From positions 2,170,001-2,234,000 of the forward strand of contig NZ_CP130713.1 of NCBI RefSeq assembly GCF_030553055.1: a stretch of DNA of 64,000 nucleotides, written 5' to 3'. Below the pieces are notes generated by a model. It had not been told where the DNA came from and ran no database searches. It was given only the letters and a program-made list of their open reading frames with translations. The DNA comes from Streptomyces sp. XD-27 (GTDB lineage: Bacteria > Actinomycetota > Actinomycetes > Streptomycetales > Streptomycetaceae). This document shows, piece by piece, positions 41,989 through 50,708 of the stretch. A program made the translations under genes and the position numbers. Position 1 is the stretch's first letter; each line of letters starts with the position of its first letter.

Positions 41989-42564
41989 TCAGACGTTGAC
42001 GCCGAAGTCCTGCGCGATGCCGCGCAGACCCGAGGCGTACCCCTGGCCGATGGCCCGGAACTTCCACTCCGCCCCGTTGCGGTACAGCTCGCCGAAGACC
42101 ATGGCGGTCTCGGTCGAGGCGTCCTCGCTCAGGTCGTAGCGCGCCAGCTCGACGTTGTCGGCCTGGTTGACCACGCGGATGAACGCGTTGCGCACCTGGC
42201 CGAAGCTCTGCTGGCGGGTCTCGGCGTCGTAGATCGACACCGGGAACACGATCTTGGCGACGTCGGCCGGAACGCCGGCCAGGTTCACCTTGATCTGCTC
42301 GTCGTCGCCCTCGCCCTCACCGGTGATGTTGTCGCCGGTGTGCTCCACGGAGCCGTCGGGGCTCTTGAGGTTGTTGAAGAACACGAAGTTCTGGTCGTTG
42401 GCGACCTTGCCCTCGGTGTTCGTCAGGATGGCACTGGCGTCGAGGTCGAAGTCAGTGCCAGTGGTGGTACGGGCGTCCCAGCCCAGACCGACGATGACAG
42501 CGGTCAGGTTCGGGGCTTCCTTGGTCAGCGAGACGTTGCCGCCCTTGCTGAGGCTGACTCCCAC
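41989..42564 (-). CDS. TerD-family Ca2+-binding stress protein (copy 2)
   Basis: A 191-residue TerD with the same length and motif order as copy 1: '[19 protein letters not shown]', '[20 protein letters not shown]', '[20 protein letters not shown]', '[17 protein letters not shown]', '[20 protein letters not shown]'. GTG 42564 is chosen because GGGAGGACTC stands directly before it; an ATG four codons upstream overlaps this site. With the divergent ter operon it makes three TerD-domain proteins plus one TerA-like protein in 5 kb. Confidence 0.95.
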   Translation of the reverse strand: MGVSLSKGGNVSLTKEAPNLTAVIVGLGWDARTTTGTDFDLDASAILTNTEGKVANDQNFVFFNNLKSPDGSVEHTGDNITGEGEGDDEQIKVNLAGVPADVAKIVFPVSIYDAETRQQSFGQVRNAFIRVVNQADNVELARYDLSEDASTETAMVFGELYRNGAEWKFRAIGQGYASGLRGIAQDFGVNV

Positions 42565-42687
42565 GAGTCCTCCCAAAAAGGTTCGTCAGGAGCACGGTGT
42601 GCCCCCTGTTGTGTTGCGGTTGCCATCGGATCAACGATCTGATCCTAGTGAGCGGTTCCCCTGGGTACAGGGTTTCCGGCGCCTTGG

Positions 42688-43146
42688 TTACAGGCTTTCC
42701 AGCGCCTTCACGTAGTCGCTGATGTCGCGGGCGTCCGGGAGTCCGTTGACGACCGTCCAGCGCACCACGCCCTCCTTGTCGATGACGAAGGTGCCGCGCA
42801 CCGCGCAGCCCTTCTCCTCGTCGAAGACGCCGTAGGCGCGGCTGACCTCGCCGTGCGGCCAGAAGTCCGACAGCAGCGGGTACTCCAGGCCCTCCTTCTC
42901 GGCGAAGACGCGCAGGGAGAACGGCGCGTCGTTGGAGACGGCCAGCAGCTGGACGTCGTCGTTGACGAACTTCGGCAGCTCGTCGCGGAGGGCGCACAGC
43001 TCACCGGTGCACACGCCGGTGAAGGCGAACGGGTAGAAGAGCAGCACGACGTTCTTCTCGCCGCGGAAGTCGGCCAGCCGGACCGTCTCGCCGTGCTGGT
43101 TCCTGAGCTCGAACTCCGGGGCCTTCGTACCGACCTCTATCGCCAT
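42688..43146 (-). CDS. AhpE-like peroxiredoxin
   Basis: A 152-residue thioredoxin-fold peroxiredoxin. 'VGTKAPEFELRNQHGETVRL' opens it. 'NVVLLFYPFAFTGVCTGELC' contains the P-x-x-x-T-x-x-C motif, with peroxidatic Cys46 and a nearby Cys51. Arg is in 'SRAYGVFDEEKGCAVRGTFVI'. It reduces H2O2, organic peroxides or peroxynitrite with help of low-molecular-weight or protein thiols; mycobacterial AhpE uses mycothiol/mycoredoxin. ATG 43146 (MAIEV) has GAAGGG at good spacing; the ATG at 43155 does not. Confidence 0.93.
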   Translation of the reverse strand: MAIEVGTKAPEFELRNQHGETVRLADFRGEKNVVLLFYPFAFTGVCTGELCALRDELPKFVNDDVQLLAVSNDAPFSLRVFAEKEGLEYPLLSDFWPHGEVSRAYGVFDEEKGCAVRGTFVIDKEGVVRWTVVNGLPDARDISDYVKALESL

Positions 43147-43196
43147 AGGAGACATCCCTTCGCATCAGCTCGACAGGTCGCGACCACCCTACGCGC

Positions 43197-43232
43197 AGAG
43201 CCCCCCTCCGGTTCGACCCGGAGGGGGGCTCT
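43197..43232 (-). terminator. Hairpin terminator after DUF3052 gene
   Basis: A 15-bp perfect stem AGAGCCCCCCTCCGG / CCGGAGGGGGGCTCT with a 6-nt loop, between the DUF3052 stop and the peroxiredoxin start. It implies the peroxiredoxin has its own promoter in the ~50 bp that remain. Confidence 0.8.
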
Positions 43233-43255
43233 CATGCGGTGTCTGCCCGGTCGCC

Positions 43256-43687
43256 TCAGCGCTTGGGGCCCTTCGGCGTGACCATACGGCTGCCCGTCCA
43301 GTCCTTGGCGGCGTTGATGCTGCGGGTCTGGGAGAGGCCGGCGGTCTGTGCGGCCTCGTTGATGTCGCTCGGCTCGATGTAGCCGTCACGCCCGGTCTTG
43401 GGGGTCATCAGCCAGATCTGGCCGCCATCGTCGATCAGGCCGATGGCGTCCACCAGCGCGTCCGTAAGGTCGCCGTCGTCATCACGGAACCACAGCAGGA
43501 CGGCGTCGGCCACGTCGTCGTAGTCCTCGTCGACGAGCTCCTGGCCGATCAGGGCCTCGATACCTTTGCGGAGCTCCTGATCAACGTCGTCGTCGTTGCC
43601 GATCTCCTGGACCACCTGTCCGGGCTCGAACCCCAGCTTTGCCGCCGGGTTGGTCCGCTCCTCCGCGTGGTCCGCGGTCGCGCTCAC
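43256..43687 (-). CDS. DUF3052 family protein
   Basis: A 143-residue small acidic protein. 'PAAKLGFEPGQVVQEIGNDDDVDQELRKGIE' (in shorter blocks) and 'DVADAVLLWFRDDDGDLTDAL' are characteristic of DUF3052. 'GQIWLMTPKTGRDGYIEPSDINEAAQ' and 'AAKDWTGSRMVTPKGPKR' complete the family pattern. It is conserved beside aceE across Streptomyces; no biochemical function is established that I know of. GTG 43687 follows AGGAGGACATCC, a strong ribosome-binding site. Confidence 0.9.
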   Translation of the reverse strand: MSATADHAEERTNPAAKLGFEPGQVVQEIGNDDDVDQELRKGIEALIGQELVDEDYDDVADAVLLWFRDDDGDLTDALVDAIGLIDDGGQIWLMTPKTGRDGYIEPSDINEAAQTAGLSQTRSINAAKDWTGSRMVTPKGPKR

Positions 43688-44176
43688 GGATGTCCTCCTG
43701 TCACGTTCATGAATGCTTCTGCCACCTCGCGCGCACGCGAGAGCATTGGGCGTAGTCCACACGGGCCGGGCGGATCGCGCAAGTACCCAGCCTCCGAGAC
43801 CGCCGAAACGGTGACGGATGGGGCGGTGTCACCGCAACTCGCATCCCACTGCCAGAGCCCGCCGTGATTCACGCCACAGCGATTCAGGGCTTTTGTGGAC
43901 TTGTGTCGCCAGATTACGACGTTCAGGGCCGAACGGCCGTACGCGGGGGACCTCCGCCGTGGGCGTAAGGTTGCGGTTTGGCCGTCGACAGCCGGGCGGC
44001 CACGCGGCGCCGCAGCTCACAAAGTGGTGGTTACCACTCAGTAGAGATGACGTACCCCATACGCGAGGTACACGATGGATGCGGCGCGACATCAGACATC
44101 AGCAGAGCACCAACCGTTTGTGTGCACGGCACGATCGCGTACGGCGCACAACACGACGAAACAGCGAAGGAACAGC
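43688..44176. other. Long intergenic region upstream of aceE
   Basis: 489 bp between the divergent DUF3052 and aceE genes. No convincing reading frame on either strand. It contains the palindrome at 44023-44038 and an A/T-richer stretch (44080-44170) just before aceE; the long untranslated leader may be regulatory. Confidence 0.5.
44023..44038 (+). promoter_or_regulatory. Candidate GntR/PdhR-type operator of aceE
   Basis: AGTGGTGGTTACCACT combines an AGTGGT-N4-ACCACT inverted repeat with the inner TGGTTACCA. TGGTN(0-3)ACCA is the core bound by FadR/PdhR-group GntR regulators. It lies about 140 bp upstream of aceE. Confidence 0.45.
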
Positions 44177-46909
44177 GTGGCTTCCGCATCCGATCGCAAC
44201 CCGATCATCATTGGCGGCCTTCCCAGCCAGGTCCCGGACTTCGATCCCGAAGAGACCCAGGAATGGCTCGACTCGCTCGACGCAGCCGTCGATGAGCGAG
44301 GCCGGGAACGTGCCCGCTACCTGATGCTGCGCCTGATCGAGCGCGCCCGCGAGAAGCGGGTCGCCGTGCCCGAGATGCGCAGCACGGACTACGTCAACAC
44401 CATCGCCACCAAGGACGAGCCGTTCTTCCCCGGCAACGAGGAGATCGAGCGCAGGATCCTGAACGCGACCCGCTGGAACGCCGCGGTGATGGTCTCCCGC
44501 GCCCAGCGCCCGGGGATCGGTGTCGGCGGCCACATCGCCACCTTCGCCTCCTCCGCCTCCCTCTACGACGTGGGCTTCAACCACTTCTTCCGCGGCAAGG
44601 ACCAGGGCGACGGCGGCGACCAGATCTTCTTCCAGGGCCACGCCTCCCCCGGCGTCTACGCCCGCGCCTTCCTGCTGGACCGGCTCTCCGAGCAGCAGCT
44701 CGACGCGTTCCGCCAGGAGAAGTCGAAGGCTCCCTACGGCCTGTCCAGCTACCCGCACCCGCGGTCGATGCCGGACTTCTGGGAGTTCCCGACCGTCTCC
44801 ATGGGCCTGGGCCCGCTCGGCGCGATCTACCAGGCGCGGATGAACCGCTACATGGAGGCGCGCGGCATCGCCGACACCTCCCGCAGCCACGTCTGGGCGT
44901 TCCTGGGCGACGGCGAGATGGACGAGCCGGAGTCGCTCGGCCAGCTGTCGCTGGCGGCGCGCGAGGGCCTGGACAACCTCACCTTCGTGGTGAACTGCAA
45001 CCTCCAGCGCCTCGACGGCCCGGTGCGCGGCAACGGCAAGATCATGCAGGAGCTGGAGTCGCAGTTCCGCGGCGCCGGCTGGAACGTGATCAAGCTGGTG
45101 TGGGACCGCACCTGGGACCCGCTGCTCGCGCAGGACCGCGACGGCATCCTGGTCAACAAGCTGAACACCACGCCGGACGGCCAGTTCCAGACGTACGCCA
45201 CCGAGACCGGCGCGTACATCCGCGAGCACTTCTTCGGTGACGACCAGCGGCTGCGCAAGATGGTCGAGAACATGACCGACCAGCAGATCCAGCACCTGGG
45301 GCGCGGCGGCCACGACCACAAGAAGATCTACGCGGCGTACGCGGCGGCCAAGGCGCACAAGGGCCAGCCGACCGTGATCCTGGCGCAGACCGTCAAGGGC
45401 TGGACCCTCGGCCCGAACTTCGAGGGCCGCAACGCGACCCACCAGATGAAGAAGCTGACGGTCGACGACCTCAAGCGCTTCCGGGACCGGCTGCACCTGC
45501 CGATCGCGGACAAGGACCTGGAGTCCGGCCTGCCGCCGTACTACCACCCGGGCCCCAACAGCGAAGAGATCCAGTACATGCACGACCGGCGCAAGTCGCT
45601 GGGCGGCTATGTGCCCACCCGTGTCGTGCGGGCCAAGCCCCTGAACCTGCCGGACGACAAGGTGTACGCGGCGGTCAAGAAGGGCTCCGGCCAGCAGTCG
45701 ATCGCCACCACGATGGCGTTCGTCCGGCTGCTGAAGGACCTGATGCGGGACAAGGAGATCGGCAAGCGCTTCGTGCCGATCGCGCCCGACGAGTACCGCA
45801 CCTTCGGTATGGACTCGCTCTTCCCGTCCGCGAAGATCTACAACCCGCTGGGCCAGACCTACGAGGCGGTCGACCGCGACCTGCTGCTCGCCTACAAGGA
45901 GTCGCCGACCGGCCAGATGCTGCACGACGGCATCTCCGAGGCGGGCTGCACCGCCTCGCTGATCGCGGCGGGCTCCGCGCACGCCACGCACGGCGAGCCG
46001 CTGATCCCGGTCTACGTCTTCTACTCGATGTTCGGGTTCCAGCGCACCGGTGACCAGTTCTGGCAGATGGCCGACCAGCTCGCGCGCGGTTTCGTCCTGG
46101 GCGCGACCGCCGGCCGCACGACCCTGACCGGCGAGGGCCTGCAGCACGCGGACGGCCACTCGCAGCTGCTCGCCTCGACCAACCCGGCCGTCGTCGCGTA
46201 CGACCCGGCGTTCGGCTACGAGATCGCGCACATCGTGCAGGACGGTCTGCGCCGTATGTACGGCGAGAACAGCGAGGACGTCTTCTACTACCTCACCGTC
46301 TACAACGAGCCGATCCAGCACCCGGCCGAGCCGGAGAACGTGGACCGCGAGGGCATCCTCAAGGGCCTGTACCGCTTCAAGGAAGGCGAGAAGGGCGCGA
46401 TCCCCGCGCAGATCCTCGCCTCCGGTGTCGCGGTGCCGTGGGCCGTCGAGGCGCAGCGGATCCTCGCCGAGGAGTGGAACGTCAAGGCCGACGTCTGGTC
46501 GGCGACCTCCTGGAACGAGCTGCGCCGCGACGCCGTCGAGGCGGAGCAGCACAACCTCCTCCACCCGGAGGAGGAGCAGCGCGTGCCGTACGTGACGCAG
46601 AAGCTCACGGGCGCCGAGGGTCCGAAGGTGGCCGTGTCCGACTGGATGCGGGCGGTTCCGGACCAGATCGCGCGCTGGGTGCCGGGCACGTACCAGTCGC
46701 TGGGCGCCGACGGCTTCGGCTTCGCCGACACGCGTGGCGCGGCGCGCCGCTTCTTCCACATCGACGCGCAGTCGGTGGTCCTGGCGGTGCTCACCGAGCT
46801 CGCCAAGGAGGGCAAGGTGGACCGCTCGGCGCTGAAGCAGGCGATCGACCGCTACCAGCTGCTGGACGTCGCGGCGGCGGACCCGGGCGCGGCGGGCGGC
46901 GACGCCTAG
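44177..46909 (+). CDS. aceE: Pyruvate dehydrogenase E1, homodimeric type
   Basis: A 910-residue thiamin-diphosphate enzyme that decarboxylates pyruvate and passes the acetyl group to the E2 lipoyl domain, making acetyl-CoA. The start '[20 protein letters not shown]' is typical of actinobacterial AceE. The ThDP/Mg2+ motif is '[19 protein letters not shown]', followed by '[24 protein letters not shown]'-like sequence (seen in parts). Pyruvate-site signatures are '[20 protein letters not shown]' and '[15 protein letters not shown]'. '[18 protein letters not shown]' and '[14 protein letters not shown]' are further landmarks. GTG 44177 is preceded by GAAGGAACAGC. It ends at a very strong terminator and is probably a single-gene unit. 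Confidence 0.97.
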   Translation: MASASDRNPIIIGGLPSQVPDFDPEETQEWLDSLDAAVDERGRERARYLMLRLIERAREKRVAVPEMRSTDYVNTIATKDEPFFPGNEEIERRILNATRWNAAVMVSRAQRPGIGVGGHIATFASSASLYDVGFNHFFRGKDQGDGGDQIFFQGHASPGVYARAFLLDRLSEQQLDAFRQEKSKAPYGLSSYPHPRSMPDFWEFPTVSMGLGPLGAIYQARMNRYMEARGIADTSRSHVWAFLGDGEMDEPESLGQLSLAAREGLDNLTFVVNCNLQRLDGPVRGNGKIMQELESQFRGAGWNVIKLVWDRTWDPLLAQDRDGILVNKLNTTPDGQFQTYATETGAYIREHFFGDDQRLRKMVENMTDQQIQHLGRGGHDHKKIYAAYAAAKAHKGQPTVILAQTVKGWTLGPNFEGRNATHQMKKLTVDDLKRFRDRLHLPIADKDLESGLPPYYHPGPNSEEIQYMHDRRKSLGGYVPTRVVRAKPLNLPDDKVYAAVKKGSGQQSIATTMAFVRLLKDLMRDKEIGKRFVPIAPDEYRTFGMDSLFPSAKIYNPLGQTYEAVDRDLLLAYKESPTGQMLHDGISEAGCTASLIAAGSAHATHGEPLIPVYVFYSMFGFQRTGDQFWQMADQLARGFVLGATAGRTTLTGEGLQHADGHSQLLASTNPAVVAYDPAFGYEIAHIVQDGLRRMYGENSEDVFYYLTVYNEPIQHPAEPENVDREGILKGLYRFKEGEKGAIPAQILASGVAVPWAVEAQRILAEEWNVKADVWSATSWNELRRDAVEAEQHNLLHPEEEQRVPYVTQKLTGAEGPKVAVSDWMRAVPDQIARWVPGTYQSLGADGFGFADTRGAARRFFHIDAQSVVLAVLTELAKEGKVDRSALKQAIDRYQLLDVAAADPGAAGGDA

Positions 46910-46935
46910 TCGCGGCGCTGAGCCACAGCGGGATC

Positions 46936-46982
46936 ACGTAGTCGGGCCCCGAACCGCGTCGCGGTTCGGGGCCCGACTACGT
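46936..46982 (+). terminator. Very strong terminator after aceE
   Basis: A perfect 22-bp inverted repeat (46936-46957 and 46961-46982) with a 3-nt loop, 26 bp beyond the aceE stop. It begins ACGTAGTCGGGCCCC. Symmetrical, without a U-tract. Confidence 0.92.
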
Positions 46983-47175
46983 CGGCGCGTGGGCGCGGGC
47001 CCGGCCGCGCGGCGGGCGCATGGCCGGGGCTGCGCCGCAGTGCGGCTCGAGCCCAGCTGTGTCCGCGCCCGCGGTCTGCCCGCCGCGGGGTCCGCCGGGG
47101 TTTCGGGTGCGGAACCCCGGTCTCCGCTCCGAAGGAGCCGGTGGCTCGATTCGCGCCCGGTCGGAGGTTGGGAGA

Positions 47176-48078
47176 ATGCCGGGCATGACCGAGCATCCGA
47201 CGCAGGCGTGGTGGGAGCGGCGTACCGAGACACCGCTGTTGGTGCTCGCCCTCGCGTTCGCCGTCGCGTACGCCGTCCCGATCATCGAGCCGAACGCCGG
47301 ACCGCTGCTGCGCGGGACGTGCACGGTCGTGGAGTGGGTGGTGTGGGGCGCCTTCGCCCTCGACTACGCCCTGCGGCTGTACTGGGCGCCGGACCGCAGG
47401 AGTTTCGTGCGCGGGCAGCCGTTGGCCCTGCTGGCGGTGGTGCTGCCGCTGGTGCAGCCGCTGCGGCTGCTGCGGGTGGTCGCGACGCTGCTGCTCGCCG
47501 GGCAGCGCGCCCGGATCGCGGCACAGGTGCGGCTCACGACCTACGTCGCGGGCGCGGTCCTGGGGCTGCTCATGTTCGGTTCGCTGGCCGTCCTGGAGGT
47601 CGAGCGGGACTCCCCCGGGTCGAACATCCGCTCCCTCGACGACGCCGTGTGGTGGGCGTTCACCACGATGACCACCGTGGGCTACGGCGACCACGCCCCC
47701 ACCACCGGACTGGGGCGGCTGCTCGCAGTGGGTCTGATGCTCTCCGGGATCGCCCTGCTCGGTGTGGTGACCGCGAACATCGCCGCGTGGTTCATCTCCC
47801 GGTTCGAGCGCGACGACGCCGAGGAGCGCCGCCAGACGGCGGCGATCGAGGTGCTGACGGCCGAGGTGCGGGCGCTCCGCGCCGAGCTCGCCGAACTGTC
47901 GGGCACGCCGCGCGCGGGCCGGCCGCCGCAGGGACATCCGCGTACGGACCACGGACATCCGCGTACGGGGCAGGAACAGCCGGCCGCGCCGCCGCAGGCG
48001 CATTCCCACCCGTCCGGGCCCGCCATGGCGCCGCAGGCCCGGACCGGCGAACCGCCGGTCAGCTCTCCCAGATCTTGA
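47176..48078 (+). CDS. Voltage-gated-like K+ channel
   Basis: A 300-residue ion-channel protein with six hydrophobic segments. The S4-like helix 'LVQPLRLLRVVATLLLAGQRARI' has Arg residues at intervals. The pore helix and filter are 'AVWWAFTTMTTVGYGDHAP', with the K+ signature TVGYGD at 167-172, followed by the pore-lining helix 'LLAVGLMLSGIALLGVVTANI'. A cytoplasmic coiled coil ('EERRQTAAIEVLTAEVRALRAELAEL') likely drives tetramer assembly. The Pro/His/Gly-rich tail looks disordered. Start 47176 has GGAGG 8 nt upstream; ATG 47185 is an alternative. Overlaps the I36 inhibitor gene by 20 bp at the 3' ends. Confidence 0.9.
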   Translation: MPGMTEHPTQAWWERRTETPLLVLALAFAVAYAVPIIEPNAGPLLRGTCTVVEWVVWGAFALDYALRLYWAPDRRSFVRGQPLALLAVVLPLVQPLRLLRVVATLLLAGQRARIAAQVRLTTYVAGAVLGLLMFGSLAVLEVERDSPGSNIRSLDDAVWWAFTTMTTVGYGDHAPTTGLGRLLAVGLMLSGIALLGVVTANIAAWFISRFERDDAEERRQTAAIEVLTAEVRALRAELAELSGTPRAGRPPQGHPRTDHGHPRTGQEQPAAPPQAHSHPSGPAMAPQARTGEPPVSSPRS

Positions 48079-48463
48079 AGGCGCGTACCTGGTACGGCGA
48101 CTCCGGCGCCCAGGAGCCCGACGGGTACGTGTCGAACTCACCCGTCTCGCCGCATTCGGCGCTCTGGTACGTGGTGACGGGCCGCCCCGTGCGGTTGGCC
48201 AGGCTGGCGGCGGTGGCACCGCCGGGCAGCGGGACACAGCTCTCGATGTCGGTGTCGGACAGCTCGTGGGTCGTACGGGCGCCGCTGAAGCCCGCGCCCC
48301 GCCACAGGCACAGCTGGCCGGTGGCGCAGGCGCCGGACCGGGCCGCCGATGGCGCGGCGGTGGCGGCGGTGACGGCCGTGGCCTGAGCCGGGGCCGGGGT
48401 CAGCAGGGCGGTGGCGGCCGCCAGGACGGTGCAGGCTGCCGCGGCGGTGATGGTCTCGCGCAT
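48059..48463 (-). CDS. Secreted peptidase inhibitor, family I36-like
   Basis: A 134-residue exported protein. The signal peptide 'RETITAAAACTVLAAATALLTPAPAQATA' ends near residue 30. The mature domain is a small Cys-containing beta/gamma-crystallin-like fold: 'CATGQLCLWRGAGFSGARTT', 'CVPLPGGATAASLANRTGRP', 'YQSAECGETGEFDTYPSG'. Four Cys residues suit two disulfides. This resembles the Streptomyces metalloproteinase inhibitor (SMPI) group. ATG 48463 (MRETI) is preferred to the preceding ATG at 48472. An 18-bp perfect tandem duplication lies in its promoter. Confidence 0.85.
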   Translation of the reverse strand: MRETITAAAACTVLAAATALLTPAPAQATAVTAATAAPSAARSGACATGQLCLWRGAGFSGARTTHELSDTDIESCVPLPGGATAASLANRTGRPVTTYQSAECGETGEFDTYPSGSWAPESPYQVRAFKIWES

Positions 48464-48492
48464 ATGGATCACTCCCCCGTGTCGGGCGTCTC

Positions 48493-48528
48493 GTTGATTC
48501 GCCGATGCGAGTTGATTCGCCGATGCGA
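48493..48528. repeat. Perfect 18-bp tandem duplication
   Basis: GTTGATTCGCCGATGCGA occurs twice head-to-tail (48493-48510 and 48511-48528), 30-65 bp upstream of the I36 inhibitor start, where the -10/-35 region is expected. Confidence 0.95.
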
Positions 48529-48668
48529 ACGGGGGCCAGCCTGGTGGCGGCTCCGGTGCCGCTCAAGGGAGTCGATCAAGGTCCACCCTGATAGGGGGCG
48601 CGCGGCGGCAAGGCCGCCGTCAGCCGTATCCGCCGCCGGTATCGTGATCCGCCCGACCGCGCCAGGAA

Positions 48669-49373
48669 GTGAGCCACCAGGTGCACCCAGAGCACGGAGC
48701 GCCGCCCGCCGGGCTGCGCGAGCGCAGGAAGCGGCGGACCCGCGACGCCCTGGTCCGGGCGGCACTCGAACGGTTCACCGCCCAGGGATACGAGCGGACC
48801 ACCGTCGACGAGATCACCGCCGCCGTCGACGTCTCCCAGCGCACCTTCTTCCGCTACTTCGCCAACAAGGAGGAGGCCGCCTTCGCCGTCCAGTCGGTGG
48901 TGGACACGCAGGTCTACGCGGCGGTGTGCGAGCGGCCCGCCCACGAGACACCCATCGCCGTGCTGCGCGGCGCCGCCGCGGCCACCTGGCGGGCCATGGA
49001 GCCGGCCATCGCGGAGATCGTGCCGATCGAGCTCCATCTGCGGATGTACCGGACGATCGAGTCGACTCCGGCCCTGCTCGCCGTCCACCTGCGCCGCACC
49101 GCCGAGTTGGAGGAGCGGATGGCGCGCGAGATCGCCCGCCGCGAGGGCCTCGACGTGGACACCGACCCCCGGCCCCGGTTGATCGTGGCGGCCTTCGGCG
49201 GAGCGGTCCGGATGGCCGGCCGGCTCTGGAACGAGGGCTCGGCGCACACCCTGCAGTCCCTTCGCGAGCTCACCACCGCCTACCTCGACCACATCGGCCC
49301 CGCACTGGTGGAAACCTGGCAAAAGCCGACAGACAAGAGCAGACAGCATCAAATTCAGCGTTTCATAACGTGA
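48669..49373 (+). CDS. TetR-family transcriptional regulator
   Basis: A 234-residue TetR regulator. HTH about residues 20-66: 'KRRTRDALVRAALERFTAQG', then 'YERTTVDEITAAVDVSQRTFFRYFANKEEA' in smaller pieces. The recognition helix is 'SQRTFFRYF'. The C-terminal domain has 'MYRTIESTPALLAVHLRR' and resembles MftR-like regulators. Ligand and targets unknown; no clear operator palindrome seen in its leader. GTG 48669 follows AGGAA. The last residues ('KPTDKSRQHQIQRFIT') are lower in G+C than the rest. Confidence 0.9.
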   Translation: MSHQVHPEHGAPPAGLRERRKRRTRDALVRAALERFTAQGYERTTVDEITAAVDVSQRTFFRYFANKEEAAFAVQSVVDTQVYAAVCERPAHETPIAVLRGAAAATWRAMEPAIAEIVPIELHLRMYRTIESTPALLAVHLRRTAELEERMAREIARREGLDVDTDPRPRLIVAAFGGAVRMAGRLWNEGSAHTLQSLRELTTAYLDHIGPALVETWQKPTDKSRQHQIQRFIT

Positions 49374-49426
49374 GATAGATCACGCATTTGGCGGGCGGCA
49401 TCACCCGTCTCCTAGGGTGTCCCGCG

Positions 49427-50632
49427 GTGACTTCCTTCCCGGGGCTCGGTTCCTCCTCTCCTTCCACCACGGCCTGGCGCACGCTGCTCGCGCTGGCTGT
49501 GGTGTTCGTGCTGCTCGCGATCACCGGCTGGACGGCGATCCGGCACCACAACGGGACCATGGACCCGCGCGCCCAGGAGCTCTCCGCCTGGCGACAGGGC
49601 TCCGTCAGCGGACGGCCCCTGCCCGACCCGAACACCGAACCCCGGCAGCTGTCCCGGTTCTTCGAGTCGCTCACCCCGGCCCAGCAGACCCGGCTGGTGC
49701 TCCGCTATCCGCTGGTCGTGGGCAACCTCAACGGCGCTCCCGTGAGCCTGCGTTACCAGGCCAACCGGCGCGCCCTCATCCAGGCGCGGAACGTGGAGCA
49801 GCAGCGCACCCACGACAGCGCGCTGACCCCGTACGGCCGGTCCGACGCGCGGCGCCGGATGCACCGGTACGAGTCGATGCTGAGCCCCGGCCGGCAGATC
49901 CTCGCCTTCGACCCGGCCGGGTCCGGCCGGGCCGCCGAGGTCTTCGGCGACCTCGCCCACGCGCGGCGGGTCGCCGTCGTGGTGCCCGGAGTGGACACCG
50001 ACATCCTCACCTTCCAGAAGACCGCGCGGCCCGAGACCTCCGTGCTCGGGATGGCCCGCGCCGTCCACCGCGCCGAGCGGTCCCTGCGGCCGGGCGGCGC
50101 CCACGCGGTCATCGCGTGGGCGGACTACACCTCGCCGGACGGCACCAACCTCGAGTCGGCCACCGGCAAGCGGGCCTCCGAGGGAGCCCTGCGGCTGCGC
50201 GCCCTGGTCAACGGCCTGCCGGAGCGCTCCCGGGTCGCGCTGCTGTGCCACAGCTACGGCTCCGTGGTGTGCGGCGTGGCCGCCCGCGACCTGTCCCGGA
50301 AGGTCACCGACATCGCGGTGGCGGGCAGCCCGGGGATGCGCGCCGAGCACGCCTCGGACCTGGGCACGACGGCGCGGGTGTGGGCGATGCGGGATGCCGG
50401 GGACTGGATCGAGGACGTACCGAACCTGGAGGTCGGGGGCCTGGGGCACGGGGCGGACCCGGTCTCCCCGGCCTTCGGGGCGCGGGTACTCTCCGCCGAC
50501 GGAGCCCACGGGCACTCCGGCTACTTCGTGCCCGGCACCGAGAGCCTTGCCAACTTCGCCAGACTCGGCGTGGGCGACATCCACACGGTGACCTGCGCGA
50601 ACGGCGACGATTGCCGCTCCGGGCCGACCTGA
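49427..50632 (+). CDS. Membrane-anchored alpha/beta hydrolase (DUF1023 type)
   Basis: A 401-residue protein. An N-terminal transmembrane helix ('LLALAVVFVLLAITGW') anchors an extracytoplasmic domain. The alpha/beta-hydrolase part has 'RVAVVVPGVDTDI' and 'HAVIAWADYTSPDG', the nucleophile elbow 'VALLCHSYGSVVCGV' (H-S-Y-G-S), and a late 'HGHSGYFVPGTESLAN' that places the catalytic His. These features match DUF1023/TAP-like hydrolases of actinobacteria. GTG 49427 gives a normal N-terminus; the earlier ATG 49388 is less likely. Substrate unknown, probably an envelope ester or peptide. Confidence 0.85.
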   Translation: MTSFPGLGSSSPSTTAWRTLLALAVVFVLLAITGWTAIRHHNGTMDPRAQELSAWRQGSVSGRPLPDPNTEPRQLSRFFESLTPAQQTRLVLRYPLVVGNLNGAPVSLRYQANRRALIQARNVEQQRTHDSALTPYGRSDARRRMHRYESMLSPGRQILAFDPAGSGRAAEVFGDLAHARRVAVVVPGVDTDILTFQKTARPETSVLGMARAVHRAERSLRPGGAHAVIAWADYTSPDGTNLESATGKRASEGALRLRALVNGLPERSRVALLCHSYGSVVCGVAARDLSRKVTDIAVAGSPGMRAEHASDLGTTARVWAMRDAGDWIEDVPNLEVGGLGHGADPVSPAFGARVLSADGAHGHSGYFVPGTESLANFARLGVGDIHTVTCANGDDCRSGPT

Positions 50633-50708
50633 TCGGACAACCAGACGTTTGACGCGCGAAGCGCAGCAAAGGGGGACGGGCGGGCGACCGCCGCATACGA
50701 TGAGCCGC

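Noticed and set aside
43829..44324. Short frames in the aceE upstream region on both strands
   Set aside because: No consistent third-position GC bias, start signal or recognisable motif.
44099..46759. An 886-codon frame antisense to aceE
   Set aside because: Composition (Leu/Arg/His/Val-rich, no domains) is that of a shadow on a high-GC gene; aceE on the other strand has full motif support.
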